From Demequina sp. NBRC 110057 (lineage in GTDB: Bacteria > Actinomycetota > Actinomycetes > Actinomycetales > Demequinaceae): DNA of 64,000 bases. Shown here one piece after another: positions 39,229 to 48,213 of this stretch (positions are counted from its first letter, which is position 1; every line of letters begins with the position of its first letter). Location of the stretch: NCBI RefSeq assembly GCF_002090175.1, contig NZ_BBRN01000003.1:868001-932000 (forward strand). Direction: 5' to 3'. Made by a program: the position numbers and the translations under genes. The notes beneath the pieces were generated by a model. It worked only from the letters and a program-made list of their open reading frames with translations. It searched no databases and was not told the DNA's origin.

Positions 39229-39267
39229 GATGGCCCGGTACCGCCCTCAGCTCGGTACCGGGCCATC
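39229..39267. terminator. perfect 15-bp hairpin between hspR and the next gene
   Basis: GATGGCCCGGTACCG (39229-39243) and CGGTACCGGGCCATC (39253-39267) pair without mismatch around a nine-base loop. It lies between convergent genes, 35 bases after hspR and 14 before the 39282 stop. Strong two-way terminator candidate. Confidence 0.8.
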
Positions 39268-39281
39268 GCCCCCCACTGCCC

Positions 39282-40049
39282 TCAGCGTTGGAGGGAGTCC
39301 ACCAGTTGGCTGGCGTACGTGTTGCTCTCCGGAAGCGGCTCCACCCACAGCCGCGCCGGCTGGCGCGTGAGGTTGCCCACCTGGGCGGTGGAGCATCGCA
39401 GCACGATGTGGTCGCGCAGCATCGCCAGGTCGTTGCCCAGCGAGGCGTCGCGCGAGATGAGGACGCAGTACAGGCCGTCGCCCAGGCGAGCAATCGGGTG
39501 CCCCTCGGGGTACGCGGTGCGCAGCGCCTCGCCGATGGTGGCGTTGCGCGCCATGCGCTGCCAGGGGTCGGCGCTGTCGACCGAGACGTCCACCATGACG
39601 AGCGCGTGGGTGCGCGGCACCTGCTCACCGCGACGCGTGGCTGCGCCGTAGACCTCGGCAAGGCGCTGCTTGAGATAGTCGGCAGTGCCCAGGCCGGACT
39701 CGGCGTCCACCACCGGCGGCTGCGCGGCGACCACGGTGGCACCCTCGGTCCATCCCTCGCACAGCGCGCGGACGGAACGGATGGGCGCCGACGCGAACCC
39801 TGCGGCCTTGAACAGCACCGCCATGTCGTCGATGGCCTCGGTGATCCCGACTCCCGCGGCGGACCGCGCCTGGCCCAGCCGGTAGGCGGCGGGCGCCGTG
39901 TCGAGGCGGGCATCGAGCGCCTCGGCCAGCGCCTCGGCGGCAGGCGTGTACCAGTCACCAGGCCGGCGCCACACGCTCTGCACGCTCGTGGCGTGCCACG
40001 AGCGCAGCAGTGCCGCGGGGCTCGCGGCGTGCGTTCCGGTGTCGGTCAT
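39282..40049 (-). CDS. uncharacterised 255-residue protein
   Basis: No family recognised with confidence. There is no signal peptide or membrane helix. An N-terminal helical part (residues 1-115) is followed by an alpha/beta part with a strand HALVMVDVSV, a helix NATIGEALRTAYP and a strand-turn-strand GHPIARLGDGLYCVLISR, which recalls a nucleotide-cyclase (GGDEF-like) core in which the GGDEF turn has become LGDGLY. That reading is tentative; catalytic activity would not be expected. Codon use matches the genome. It is divergent from the sigma-fusion gene (171 bases between), and so may share control with it. Confidence 0.7.
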   Translation of the reverse strand: MTDTGTHAASPAALLRSWHATSVQSVWRRPGDWYTPAAEALAEALDARLDTAPAAYRLGQARSAAGVGITEAIDDMAVLFKAAGFASAPIRSVRALCEGWTEGATVVAAQPPVVDAESGLGTADYLKQRLAEVYGAATRRGEQVPRTHALVMVDVSVDSADPWQRMARNATIGEALRTAYPEGHPIARLGDGLYCVLISRDASLGNDLAMLRDHIVLRCSTAQVGNLTRQPARLWVEPLPESNTYASQLVDSLQR

Positions 40050-40220
40050 ACCCCATGAGAGGGGCGGTTCCTCGGACTATGACGCGGTTCCGCGAGAGTT
40101 TCTTCACGGGACCTAGGCCCCAATTGTGACCAAACCGTCACCGAGAGTGTTGATTTCGACCCGTGGTCAACGGAACGATAGGGGTCGAGTATCACCATGG
40201 GTGGGGAGTCCTGAGGGAAC

Positions 40221-43200
40221 ATGAGTGCCGAGGCGATCGCACTCTGGACGGAGACGTCCAGCGATCCTGAGCTGATTGCCGGCGTGCGCGCCGGCGACGC
40301 TACCGCCTTCGGCGTGCTCTACGAGCGTCACAGCGCCGCGGCCCGCAAGGTTGCCGCGCATTACACGAACTCCCCGTCCGACGTCGACGACGTGGTCTCC
40401 GAATCGTTCTCGCGCATCCTGCGCGCCCTGCAGCGCGGAGACGGTCCCGACCTCGCCTTCCGCGCCTACCTCTTCACCATCGTGCGCCGCACCGGACTCG
40501 ACCTCGTGGAGAAGGGCAAGCGCACCCGACCGCGCGACGACATGAGTCACTACGAGGACGCGCTCGGCTACGAGGCCGCCTCGGACGAGCCCGCGCTCGC
40601 AGGCTTCGAGCAGTCCATGGTGGCCGATGCCTACCGGTCCCTTCCCGAGCGCTGGCAGGCGGTGCTCTGGTACACCGAGGTCGAGAAGAAGAGCCCCAAG
40701 GAGATCGCTCCCCTACTCGGGCTGAGCGCCAACGGCGTCGCGGCCCTCGCCTACCGCGCCCGAGAAGCCCTGCGCCAGGCCTACCTGCAGCAGCACCTCA
40801 GCACCTCGACCGAGGTCAGCTGCATGGAGGCCAACGCACAGCTGGGCTCGTACGTGCGTGGCGGACTGTCCAAGCGCGAGCACGGCCGCATCGACGCGCA
40901 TGTGCGCGAGTGCGAGCGCTGCACGGCGCTCGTCACCGAGTTGGAGGACGTCAACCGCGGCCTGCGCGCCATCATCGCCCCGCTGTTCATGGGGCTGCTA
41001 GGCGCCGGCGCGCTCGAGGGCGGGCTTCCCATCGGCGGCTATTACGGCCCCGGCGGCGCCGCCGCTGGCGGCACTGGCGCGGCCGGCGGGGCTGCGGGAG
41101 CCGGCGGCGGCGCCTCCGCGGCGAGCACCGGCATCCTGGGCGGGCTTGGCGGGCTTGGCGCCTTGGGCGCCGTCGGCGCGCTGACGAAGATCGCCCTCCC
41201 GGCCGCAGCGGCCGTGGGTGCCCTCGCGCTCGCGATCAACGGCGCCGGTTTCCTCAATGGCTTGGCCGACGACGTCATCGGCGACTCGGCCGGGGGCGCG
41301 GAGCGGGCCGGCGGCGATACTGCGCTGCAGCAGCCCGACGGGGTCGATGCGGAGGCAGCCTCCCTCCCCGCCTCCTCCCCTACCCCGTCCCCCGCCGTCA
41401 CCGACCTCGAGGGCCACGCGGACAACCCCGCCCTCGATGCGGCCGATGCGACGACATCCATCACCGCGGCGGTGGCACCGGGCGCGGGCATCTACGAGAA
41501 CGTGACGGCCAGCGGCGACGGTCATGTGGGCCAGGACGATGCGCAGGCCGGAGGGCACACCGACGCGCAGGCCGGCGACGAGACGACCGACCCGGGCAGC
41601 GGTTCTGCTGGCGGGTCGACCGGTGGGTCCACTGGCGGGTCGACCGGAGGCAGCACCGGGGGTTCAACCGGAGGTAGCACCGGCGGCTCGGACACGGGCA
41701 GCGGCGACACCGGCGGCTCGGGCACGGGCAGCGGCGACACCGGCGGCACGTCTGGTGGCGACACCGGCGGCACGGACACTGGCACCGATACAGGTGGTGA
41801 CAACGGCACCGACACGGGTGGCTCGACCGGTGGTGACGGCGATACCGGGGGCGGTACTGACACGGGTGGCGACGACGATGCCGACACAGACACCGGCACG
41901 GACACCGGGGGCTCCACCGGCGGCTCGCGCTCCTCGCAGCTGAGCATCGCCCGCGCTCCCCTGGACTACCTGACGGTTTCCCGGACCGACCCGACGGTCG
42001 GCATCGACATCTCGAACGACGGCGACGGCGACGCCGACGACGTCACGGCCTCGATCACCCTTCCCGACGGCCTCGCCTTCGCGGCCGCGGGCACCTCCGC
42101 CCGCTACTCCTCGCCGCTCGGTGACGCACTAGCAGTTCGCCTCGCGCCGGCCACGGGCACGGACTTCGACCTCGACGGCTGGACCTGCACGCTGTCGACC
42201 GACGCGCGCATCCTCACCTGCGAGACCGCTTCGGTCGGCGCCGGTGCGGGCGCCGAGCTCAGCCTCGACGTCGCCCTCGCTACCGGCACCCTGGCGGACG
42301 ACGCGACCACCACCTTCACCGTCGACGCCGGCGACCAGCACGTGTCGTACAGCGTCGCCACGGGCATCGAGAGCGCGAGCGATAGCGACGACCTCGAGAC
42401 CGGGTACGCGGGTACCGGGGGCATCGGCGCCACGCAGGTCGGCGGCACCGTGATGGGCTGCACCACCGGGGGCTTCTTTGGATTCCTCACCGACCCGTAC
42501 CGGTACTGCACGAACGTGATGGACCAGACCGCGAACGGCGACCAGCCCAAGTACAACAACAACGCGTACTTCATGGTCCCGCTGAGCGACGGCGACGTCG
42601 ACGGCTCAGGCGTCACCACGCTCACGCTGCCCGAGGGCGCGACGGTCACGAAGGCCACGCTCGAGTGGTCGGCCAACCGCAGCGCCTTCTCGACCTTCGA
42701 CGGCGACACCGGAACTGCCTCGTTCAGGACCCCCGGCGGCGCGTACACCCGCATCTCCACCGCCGACGTGAGCCAGCTCACCCGTGACGGCTGGACCTAC
42801 TACCTCGCCAGCGCCGACGTCACCGACGCGGTGGCCGATGCCGGGGCCGGCGAGTACGCCGTCGCCAACATCGCGCTCGCCAGCGGACCGGGGGGCTTCA
42901 ACCTGTACGGCGGCTTCACCCTTACGGTGATCTACGAGGACCCCGCCGCCGCGGCCGACACCACCATCGCGGTCCTTGAGGGCCCGCACTGGGCGACCGA
43001 GGACGCGCCCGTGGTCATCCCGTTCCGCCTGAACGAGTCGCAGTACGTGACCGCGTCCTGGACCGCGTACGAGACGGACCGCGGCTTCATCAATGACCAG
43101 GTCCGCATCTCCGACAAGGACGAGATCGGCGGCCGCACCCTACGCCCGGAGCGCGAGCGGGGCAACGGCGACTCGGGCAACGCGGCCGACTCGACCGCCT

Positions 43201-43415
43201 TCGGTTCGCCCTACGCCAACACCCTCGGCATCGACGCGAAGCCGTTCCAGTCCGAGTGGATCGGGGCCGGCAAGCACAACGTGGTGGTCACGACAGCCGA
43301 GTCTCACGAGCAGGCCGACGACGACGCGGACACGTCCTGGTACAGCACCGGAGACGACTTCCTGATCGGCACCGTGGTCGTCACGCTGTCGGACACGAAG
43401 CCCTCGAAGCCGTAG
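40221..43415 (+). CDS. ECF sigma factor fused to zinc anti-sigma-like domain, membrane segment and extracellular domain
   Basis: One 1064-residue open frame. Residues ~15-195 are an ECF sigma factor: region 2 at DVVSESFSRILRAL and AYLFTIVRRTGLDLVEKGKR, region 4 at YTEVEKKSPKEIAPLLGLSA then GVAALAYRAREALRQAYL. Residues ~200-245 look like a zinc anti-sigma domain (SCMEANAQLGSYV, then HVRECERC, an HxxxCxxC). A Gly/Ala-rich stretch leads to a membrane helix near 322-345 (IALPAAAAVGALALAINGAG). A Thr/Pro/Asp linker and a Gly-Ser-Thr-Asp repeat stalk (~456-571) follow, then an outer region with a DUF11-like sandwich (VGIDISNDGDGDADDVTASI) and a C-terminal beta domain resembling DUF3344 proteins (ATLEWSANRS, GGFTLTVIYEDP). 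Likely a membrane-held transcription factor with a surface part; release by proteolysis is inferred. ATG 40221 follows GAGGGA. Confidence 0.85.
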   Translation: MSAEAIALWTETSSDPELIAGVRAGDATAFGVLYERHSAAARKVAAHYTNSPSDVDDVVSESFSRILRALQRGDGPDLAFRAYLFTIVRRTGLDLVEKGKRTRPRDDMSHYEDALGYEAASDEPALAGFEQSMVADAYRSLPERWQAVLWYTEVEKKSPKEIAPLLGLSANGVAALAYRAREALRQAYLQQHLSTSTEVSCMEANAQLGSYVRGGLSKREHGRIDAHVRECERCTALVTELEDVNRGLRAIIAPLFMGLLGAGALEGGLPIGGYYGPGGAAAGGTGAAGGAAGAGGGASAASTGILGGLGGLGALGAVGALTKIALPAAAAVGALALAINGAGFLNGLADDVIGDSAGGAERAGGDTALQQPDGVDAEAASLPASSPTPSPAVTDLEGHADNPALDAADATTSITAAVAPGAGIYENVTASGDGHVGQDDAQAGGHTDAQAGDETTDPGSGSAGGSTGGSTGGSTGGSTGGSTGGSTGGSDTGSGDTGGSGTGSGDTGGTSGGDTGGTDTGTDTGGDNGTDTGGSTGGDGDTGGGTDTGGDDDADTDTGTDTGGSTGGSRSSQLSIARAPLDYLTVSRTDPTVGIDISNDGDGDADDVTASITLPDGLAFAAAGTSARYSSPLGDALAVRLAPATGTDFDLDGWTCTLSTDARILTCETASVGAGAGAELSLDVALATGTLADDATTTFTVDAGDQHVSYSVATGIESASDSDDLETGYAGTGGIGATQVGGTVMGCTTGGFFGFLTDPYRYCTNVMDQTANGDQPKYNNNAYFMVPLSDGDVDGSGVTTLTLPEGATVTKATLEWSANRSAFSTFDGDTGTASFRTPGGAYTRISTADVSQLTRDGWTYYLASADVTDAVADAGAGEYAVANIALASGPGGFNLYGGFTLTVIYEDPAAAADTTIAVLEGPHWATEDAPVVIPFRLNESQYVTASWTAYETDRGFINDQVRISDKDEIGGRTLRPERERGNGDSGNAADSTAFGSPYANTLGIDAKPFQSEWIGAGKHNVVVTTAESHEQADDDADTSWYSTGDDFLIGTVVVTLSDTKPSKP
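41590..41935 (+). repeat. GGSTGG / GSGDTGG tandem repeat tract within the sigma-fusion gene
   Basis: About 345 bases of imperfect 9- to 15-base repeats (units such as GGCGGGTCGACCGGT and GGCAGCGGCGACACC) coding for Gly-Gly-Ser-Thr and Gly-Ser-Gly-Asp-Thr runs. It makes a flexible, low-complexity stalk and is likely to vary in copy number. Confidence 0.85.
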
Positions 43416-43418
43416 TCG

Positions 43419-44021
43419 CTACCGCTCGGGGCTGGCGCTCCAGTCCATGTCGAGCTGGCGCGCGGTCGCGTGGGCGAGGTCGACGCCGGCCACCCGCGCG
43501 ACCACGTGAAGCGCCATGTGAATGCCCGAGGTGAGGCCACCGCTCGTGACCACGTCCCCGGCGTCCACCCACCTCATGCCTGCCACGGCATCGGCCACCT
43601 CCTCGCGGGCGAGGTCGGCGACGTCCTCCCAATGGGTGGTGGCCGGGAGCCCCGCGAGGATCCCGCCGCGTGCCAGGAGGAACGACCCCGTGCACACCGA
43701 CGTGGTGAGGCCGGCGCCCGACACGAGCGCGGCCACGGCGGCGGCGATGCGGGGGTCGCCGGCGGCGGCCGCCACGTCGATGGTGCCGGGGATCACCACC
43801 ACGTCGAACGGCCCCGCCTCCTCGGCCGCGCCGAGCGCGGTGAGGGTCATGCCGCCGAACGCCACAGCATCGGCCCCACCCGGGCTCACCAGCGCGACCT
43901 CGAACCCGGCGTCCTCACCCGCGCGCTGCTGCAGGCGCGCGGCCGTGAGGAACACCTCGTACGGGCCGCCCGCGTCGATCAGGTCGAAGCCGTCGTAGAC
44001 CAGGATGCCGATGCGCGTCAT
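43419..44021 (-). CDS. DJ-1/PfpI family protein
   Basis: 200-residue single-domain glutamine-amidotransferase-like protein. It begins TRIGILVYDGFDLIDAGGPY and has the nucleophile elbow cysteine in LTTSVCTGSFLLARGGILAG near residue 108, followed by ATTHWEDVADL and VVTSGGLTSGIHMALHVVAR. It corresponds to the sensor half of GATase-type AraC regulators but has no HTH, so it is a stand-alone enzyme (isonitrile hydratase-like or chaperone/deglycase-like); the activity cannot be assigned. ATG 44021 is preferred over a GTG at 44030. Its stop lies three bases from that of the convergent sigma-fusion gene. Confidence 0.88.
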   Translation of the reverse strand: MTRIGILVYDGFDLIDAGGPYEVFLTAARLQQRAGEDAGFEVALVSPGGADAVAFGGMTLTALGAAEEAGPFDVVVIPGTIDVAAAAGDPRIAAAVAALVSGAGLTTSVCTGSFLLARGGILAGLPATTHWEDVADLAREEVADAVAGMRWVDAGDVVTSGGLTSGIHMALHVVARVAGVDLAHATARQLDMDWSASPER

Positions 44022-44052
44022 GCCGCCCACCCTAGGGGTAGGCGGCCGCGGA

Positions 44053-45333
44053 CTACTTGACGACCTCGGTCGACGCGCGGGGGAAGACGATCAGCCAGAA
44101 CGCCGCCTGTGCCAGGAGCATCGCGCCGACCGCGACGATCGCCATCGACGTCACCGAGATGCCGCCCAGGCCGATCAACGGCGTGGCGAGCCCGGCGACA
44201 CCCATGTTGAGCGCGCCGATCAGCGAGGCGGCGGTGCCGGCCTCCTCGGGGTGACCGGCGAGGGCCGTCACCTGCACCGTCGGCATGATGAGGCCGAGCG
44301 GGGCGACCAGGAAGAAGAGTGCGGCGAGCACCCAGCCCACGCCGGCATCGGCGACACCCGTGGCGAGCAGCGCGAGGGCGCCGAATGACTGCACCGCCAG
44401 CCCGGCCGTGGTGACCGTGCGGGGCGGGAAGACACGCATGAGGCGTGCCGAGGTCTGGTTGCACAGGACGAGGCCGATGGAGTTCATGGCGAACACGAGG
44501 CCATACTGCTGAGCGCTCAGGCCAAAGATGTCCTGCAGGACGAACGACGACGCGGACAGGTAGGAGAACAGCGCGGTGAACGACATGGCGCCCACGAGCG
44601 CGATGCCCACGAAGGCGCGGTCGCGGAACAGATGGGCGTAGCGGCGCGCCACCACGGCACCCTCGAACTTTCCACGCTTTTGCGCGGGCCGCGTCTCCAC
44701 CATCAGGAACGCGGCGACGATGATCATCGCGAGGCCGTACGCGGCGAGGACGTAGAAGATGCCGCGCCACGGCATGATCGCGAGCAGCTGCGAGCCGATG
44801 ACGGGCGCGACAACCGGGGCGAGCCCGCTCACCAGCGCCATGTGCGCGAGCATGCGGATCAGGCGCTGGCCACCGAAGAGGTCACGCACCATCGCCATCG
44901 CGACCACGCCGGCACCCGCGGCGCCGATGCCCTGCAGCACGCGTCCGGCCATGACGAGCTCGACCGTGGGGGCGAAAGCGACGGCGATGGAGGCACCGAT
45001 GTGGATCGCCGTGGCGATCAGGAGGGGCTTGCGACGGCCGAGCGCGTCTGACAGCGGCCCGACGATGAGCTGTCCCAGCGCGAACCCGACCATGGTGGCC
45101 GTCAGCGTGAGCTGTATGGCGGCATCGTTCGCCTGCAGGTCGGCGGCCACCTCGGGGAAGGCGGGCAGGTACAGGTCGACCGTGAAGGGACCGAGCGCCA
45201 CCAGCGCGCCGAGGATGAGGATGTACTTCAGCTTCTCGCGGCGAGAGAGCGTCTGGCCGAGCGTCTGCGCCACGGAGGGCTCGACGGGAATCGTGGGGGC
45301 AACAGCGTTGCTGGCGTGGACGTCGGAAGACAC
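44053..45333 (-). CDS. Bcr/CflA-family MFS drug exporter
   Basis: 426-residue, 12-helix major facilitator of the DHA1 Bcr/CflA group. Diagnostic stretches are GPFTVDLYLPAFPEVAADLQ in helix 1, GQLIVGPLSDALGRRKPLL (MFS motif A) after helix 2, and GRVLQGIGAAGAGVVAMAMV with RDLFGG in helices 4-5 (motif C region). Such proteins export chloramphenicol-, bicyclomycin- or other drug-like substrates; the actual substrate is unknown. The start is a GTG at 45331-45333 with AGGAAAG upstream at a rather long distance. DJ-1 gene lies 31 bases downstream on the same strand. Confidence 0.92.
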   Translation of the reverse strand: MSSDVHASNAVAPTIPVEPSVAQTLGQTLSRREKLKYILILGALVALGPFTVDLYLPAFPEVAADLQANDAAIQLTLTATMVGFALGQLIVGPLSDALGRRKPLLIATAIHIGASIAVAFAPTVELVMAGRVLQGIGAAGAGVVAMAMVRDLFGGQRLIRMLAHMALVSGLAPVVAPVIGSQLLAIMPWRGIFYVLAAYGLAMIIVAAFLMVETRPAQKRGKFEGAVVARRYAHLFRDRAFVGIALVGAMSFTALFSYLSASSFVLQDIFGLSAQQYGLVFAMNSIGLVLCNQTSARLMRVFPPRTVTTAGLAVQSFGALALLATGVADAGVGWVLAALFFLVAPLGLIMPTVQVTALAGHPEEAGTAASLIGALNMGVAGLATPLIGLGGISVTSMAIVAVGAMLLAQAAFWLIVFPRASTEVVK

Positions 45334-45674
45334 AGCGGAGCACTTTCCTGGCTAGGAGGGGGGTCATCGGTGGCGGCGTCGGGGCAGTCTGCGAAGGCAG
45401 CTCCGGGGATGGGCGCCACTCGTATGCAACTCCGACACCGGCAGTCTATTCCCTACCAGCCGGTAAAAAATACCCCTACGTTCCCTTTGCCTCCCGTTGG
45501 GGCGGCTTCCGCGCGCGTGCACCCGTACCGCTCAACACACGGCTGTGGCCGATGTGACGGCTGAGACGCGCGTGCAGGCACACCCGTCACACACGCACCA
45601 CCTGTCCCAGGTGTGTGGTGAGAGGTACGCGGGTGCGGGGCGAAAGGCTGACGGACGCGAGCCCGCCGCAGGGG
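45334..45674. other. 341-base intergenic region between the MFS and upp genes
   Basis: No gene is supported. It holds TACCAGCCGGTA at 45454-45465, a near-palindrome followed by an A-run that could be an operator or promoter part for the MFS gene, and a small hairpin CACCTG/CAGGTG at 45599-45613 that may help end upp transcription. Both calls are weak. The rest shows nothing recognisable. Confidence 0.4.
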
Positions 45675-46316
45675 TTAGTCCCCGATCACGCCGTACAGGC
45701 GGTCGCCAGCGTCGCCCAGGCCGGGAACGATGTAGCCCTGCTCGTTGAGCTTCTCGTCGACCTGCGCCACGACCACCTTGACGTCGGCGCGCTCGCCCAC
45801 GGCCTCCTGCACCTTCTCGATGCCCTCGGGCGCGGCGAGAAGGCACACGCAGGTCACGTCGGTGGCGCCGCGCTGCAGGACGTACTCGATCGCCATGATG
45901 AGCGATCCGCCCGTAGCGAGCATGGGGTCGATGAGGAACACCTGGCGACCGGTGAGGTCGTCGGGGAGGCGGTTCGCGTAGGTGATCGCCTCGAGCGTCT
46001 CCTCGTCGCGCTTCAGGCCAAGGAAGCCCACCTCGGCGCTCGGAATGAGGCGGGTCATGCCGTCGAGCATGCCCAGGCCGGCGCGCAGGATGGGGACAAT
46101 GATGGGGGCCGGGTCGGCGATGCGGGTGCCCGTCGCGGACGTCAGGGGCGTCTGGACGGTGTGCGGCTCCACGCGCACCTCGCGCGTCGCCTCGTAGGCC
46201 AGGAGGGTGACCAGCTCGTCGACCAGCTGACGGAACGTCGGCGACGGGGTCTCCTTGTTACGCAAGACGGTGACCTTGTGGCGGATGAGGGGGTGATCGG
46301 CGACGTGCAGCTCCAT
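45675..46316 (-). CDS. upp: uracil phosphoribosyltransferase
   Basis: 213-residue pyrimidine-salvage enzyme that makes UMP from uracil and PRPP. It begins [20 protein letters not shown], shows [12 protein letters not shown] near residue 78, the PRPP loop [20 protein letters not shown] near 130 and the uracil-binding end [18 protein letters not shown] 46316 gives the standard N terminus; the 170 residues open above it are a shadow of tadA. Divergent from tadA by 79 bases. Confidence 0.97.
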   Translation of the reverse strand: MELHVADHPLIRHKVTVLRNKETPSPTFRQLVDELVTLLAYEATREVRVEPHTVQTPLTSATGTRIADPAPIIVPILRAGLGMLDGMTRLIPSAEVGFLGLKRDEETLEAITYANRLPDDLTGRQVFLIDPMLATGGSLIMAIEYVLQRGATDVTCVCLLAAPEGIEKVQEAVGERADVKVVVAQVDEKLNEQGYIVPGLGDAGDRLYGVIGD

Positions 46317-46395
46317 GCCGCCAACTCTACGTGGTCGGTGCGCCACCGCGCCGGGACCAGCGGTCCACGTCACCGCGCGCCGGTAGCCTGGAATC

Positions 46396-46848
46396 GTGGG
46401 TAACTGGGACGGCGCCATGAGCGAGGCCATCGCGCTCGCACGCGCCGCCGCCTCCTCGCACGACGTCCCCGTGGGCGCCGTCGTCATCGGTCCCGATGGC
46501 GACGTGATCGGCACGGGACGCAACCGCCGCGAGGCGGACGGCGACCCCACCGCCCACGCCGAGGTGCTCGCGCTCCGTGCCGCGGCATCGGCCCTCGGAA
46601 GGTGGCGCCTCGACGACTGCACCCTCGTCGTCACCCTCGAGCCCTGCCTCATGTGCGCCGGGGCGCTGCTCGCGGCGAGGATCCCGCGCCTGGTGATCGG
46701 CGCGTGGGACGACAAGGCCGGCGCGACGGGGTCGCAATGGGACGTGGTGCGGGACGCGCGCATCGGCTCCAAGGTCGAGGTCATCGCCGGCATCCGCGGC
46801 CACGAGTGCGCAGCGATCCTCACGGAGTTCTTCGAGGCGAGGCGCTAG
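46396..46848 (+). CDS. tadA: tRNA adenosine(34) deaminase TadA
   Basis: 150-residue zinc deaminase that converts A34 to inosine in tRNA-Arg(ACG). The zinc site is [15 protein letters not shown] (HAE) near residue 55 and [16 protein letters not shown] (PCxxC) near 85, with the substrate-binding VPVGAVVIG near 25. Start is a GTG at 46396. The stop TAG at 46846-46848 is directly followed by the ATG of the FUSC-like gene, so they are cotranscribed. Confidence 0.95.
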   Translation: MGNWDGAMSEAIALARAAASSHDVPVGAVVIGPDGDVIGTGRNRREADGDPTAHAEVLALRAAASALGRWRLDDCTLVVTLEPCLMCAGALLAARIPRLVIGAWDDKAGATGSQWDVVRDARIGSKVEVIAGIRGHECAAILTEFFEARR

Positions 46849-47946
46849 ATGGCGGGCGAGCCCCGCAAGCGCACCCAGTGGCGCCGCGGCGTCAAGCGCG
46901 CGGTCATCAGCCTGGGCACCGTGGCACCGAAGGGGCAGCCCCGGTGGCCGATCGCCCTGCAGGCCGCCATCGTCCTCGTGGTCCCGGTGCTGGTGGGCAT
47001 CGCCTACGGGCGCATCGACCTTGGCCTCATCGCCGGCACCGGCGCCTTCACGGTGCCGTACTTCGCGGCACTGCCGCGCCTCGAGCGGCTCCGCCTGCGC
47101 CCCCTCGCGGGGCTCGTGCTGGTCGCCACGAGCATCGTCGGCGTCACCCTCGCGCCCTATCCGGGCTGGTACGCGGTGGGTCTCGTGGTGGTCACCACGC
47201 TCATCGGCGTCGCCGTTCACGGCTACCGTCTGGGGCCCCCAGGCCCGCTGTTCCCCATCCTCATCTACGGACTGTCGGGCCACGCCGTCGACGGCGGGAT
47301 GCCCGCCTCGACACTTGTCCTCACCATCGCCGCCGGCTGCACGTGGGCAGTGATCGCGTCCATCGCGCCGCTTATCCGACGCGAGCACTGGACCATCACC
47401 CCACGCCCGCTCAAGGTGCTGCTGGCGCGCCCGGAGTGGGACCGCGGCGCGCGCGAGCTGGTGTGGCGCACCGCCATCGTGGCGCTCGTGGGCACCCTCC
47501 TGTCCGTGGTGCTGCTCGACGCCGACCGGGCCTACTGGACCGTCGCCGCCGGCGTGGTCGTCGTGGGCGTGGTGCCCGGGCGCGGCCCCGCCGTCACGCG
47601 CGGACTTCACCGCGCGGTCGGCACCGTCGCCGGTGTGGGCGTGTACCTGCTCATCGCCCAGGCGGGCATGCCGCAGGTGGCGTTGGCGCTCACGCTCGGC
47701 GTCCTCCAGTTCATCACCGAGGTCGCCATCACGCGCCACTACGCGATCGCCGTCACCGCGGTCACGCCGATGGCGCTGGTCATCGTCACTGTCGCGTCCG
47801 GCACGTTCGGCCAGACCGCCATCACGGGGGAGCGGATTCTCGACACGCTGCTGGGTGCGGGGCTCGCGGTCGCGACGGCGCTACTGCATCCTCCCGCGCC
47901 ACCGGACCCCGCGCACCGTCACGCACCCCCTCACGGCGCCGATTAG
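46849..47946 (+). CDS. FUSC-family membrane protein (paralogue 1)
   Basis: 365 residues with two blocks of hydrophobic helices: about five in residues 30-180 (WPIALQAAIVLVVPVLVGIA, GLIAGTGAFTVPYFAAL, LAGLVLVATSIVGVTL) and five in 205-350 (AIVALVGTLLSVVLLDADRA, YWTVAAGVVVVG). The second block carries ADRAYWTVAAGVVVVG and GLHRAVGTVAGVGVY, typical of fusaric-acid-resistance-like (FUSC) and aromatic-acid exporter proteins. Substrate unknown. It adjoins tadA without spacing; a paralogue sits at 48773. Confidence 0.85.
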   Translation: MAGEPRKRTQWRRGVKRAVISLGTVAPKGQPRWPIALQAAIVLVVPVLVGIAYGRIDLGLIAGTGAFTVPYFAALPRLERLRLRPLAGLVLVATSIVGVTLAPYPGWYAVGLVVVTTLIGVAVHGYRLGPPGPLFPILIYGLSGHAVDGGMPASTLVLTIAAGCTWAVIASIAPLIRREHWTITPRPLKVLLARPEWDRGARELVWRTAIVALVGTLLSVVLLDADRAYWTVAAGVVVVGVVPGRGPAVTRGLHRAVGTVAGVGVYLLIAQAGMPQVALALTLGVLQFITEVAITRHYAIAVTAVTPMALVIVTVASGTFGQTAITGERILDTLLGAGLAVATALLHPPAPPDPAHRHAPPHGAD

Positions 47947-47979
47947 GTTCTGCGGCCACCAACCTGTAATCTTCTTCGC

Positions 47980-48067
47980 GGTGACGTGTCCGAGCGGCCG
48001 AAGGTGCAGCACTCGAAATGCTGTGTACGGTACCCCCGTACCGTGGGTTCAAATCCCACCGTCACCG
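47980..48067 (+). tRNA. tRNA-Ser (CGA)
   Basis: 88-base class II tRNA. Acceptor arms GGTGACG (47980-47986) and CGTCACC (48060-48066) pair fully; discriminator G. The anticodon loop reads ACTCGAAA, anticodon CGA; the long variable arm (TACGGTACCCCCGTACCGT region) and GGTTCAAAT T-loop are clear. No CCA is encoded. Confidence 0.96.
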
Positions 48068-48077
48068 CTCTGAAGGA

Positions 48078-48108
48078 GAGCCCGGTCCCCCTCGCGGGGG
48101 CCGGGCTC
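48078..48108 (+). terminator. strong terminator after tRNA-Ser
   Basis: GAGCCCGGTCCCC (48078-48090) pairs with GGGGGCCGGGCTC (48096-48108), 13 bp with one G-U pair and a five-base loop, followed by TTGTC. Starts 10 bases after the tRNA. Confidence 0.85.
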
Positions 48109-48213
48109 TTGTCATTCCCGGACGGCCGATGCTGGCGTCGCCCGGCGGCGCTCCCTCGCCGCGCGTGGGGCGTGTGGTGAGATGCGGGGAGCCGACCACG
48201 AGGAGACACCCCG

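Noticed and set aside
41590-41935. Short repeats that might be read as a CRISPR array
   Set aside because: They code in frame for Gly/Ser/Thr/Asp repeats, units vary in length, there are no unique spacers and no cas genes.
45454-45465. TACCAGCCGGTA as a TetR/MarR operator for the MFS gene
   Set aside because: One imperfect copy, no adjacent regulator and no matching promoter boxes; kept only as a note in the intergenic entry.
47980-48067. tRNA-Ser as an attachment site for an island
   Set aside because: No direct repeat of the tRNA 3' end and no integrase were seen within the window.
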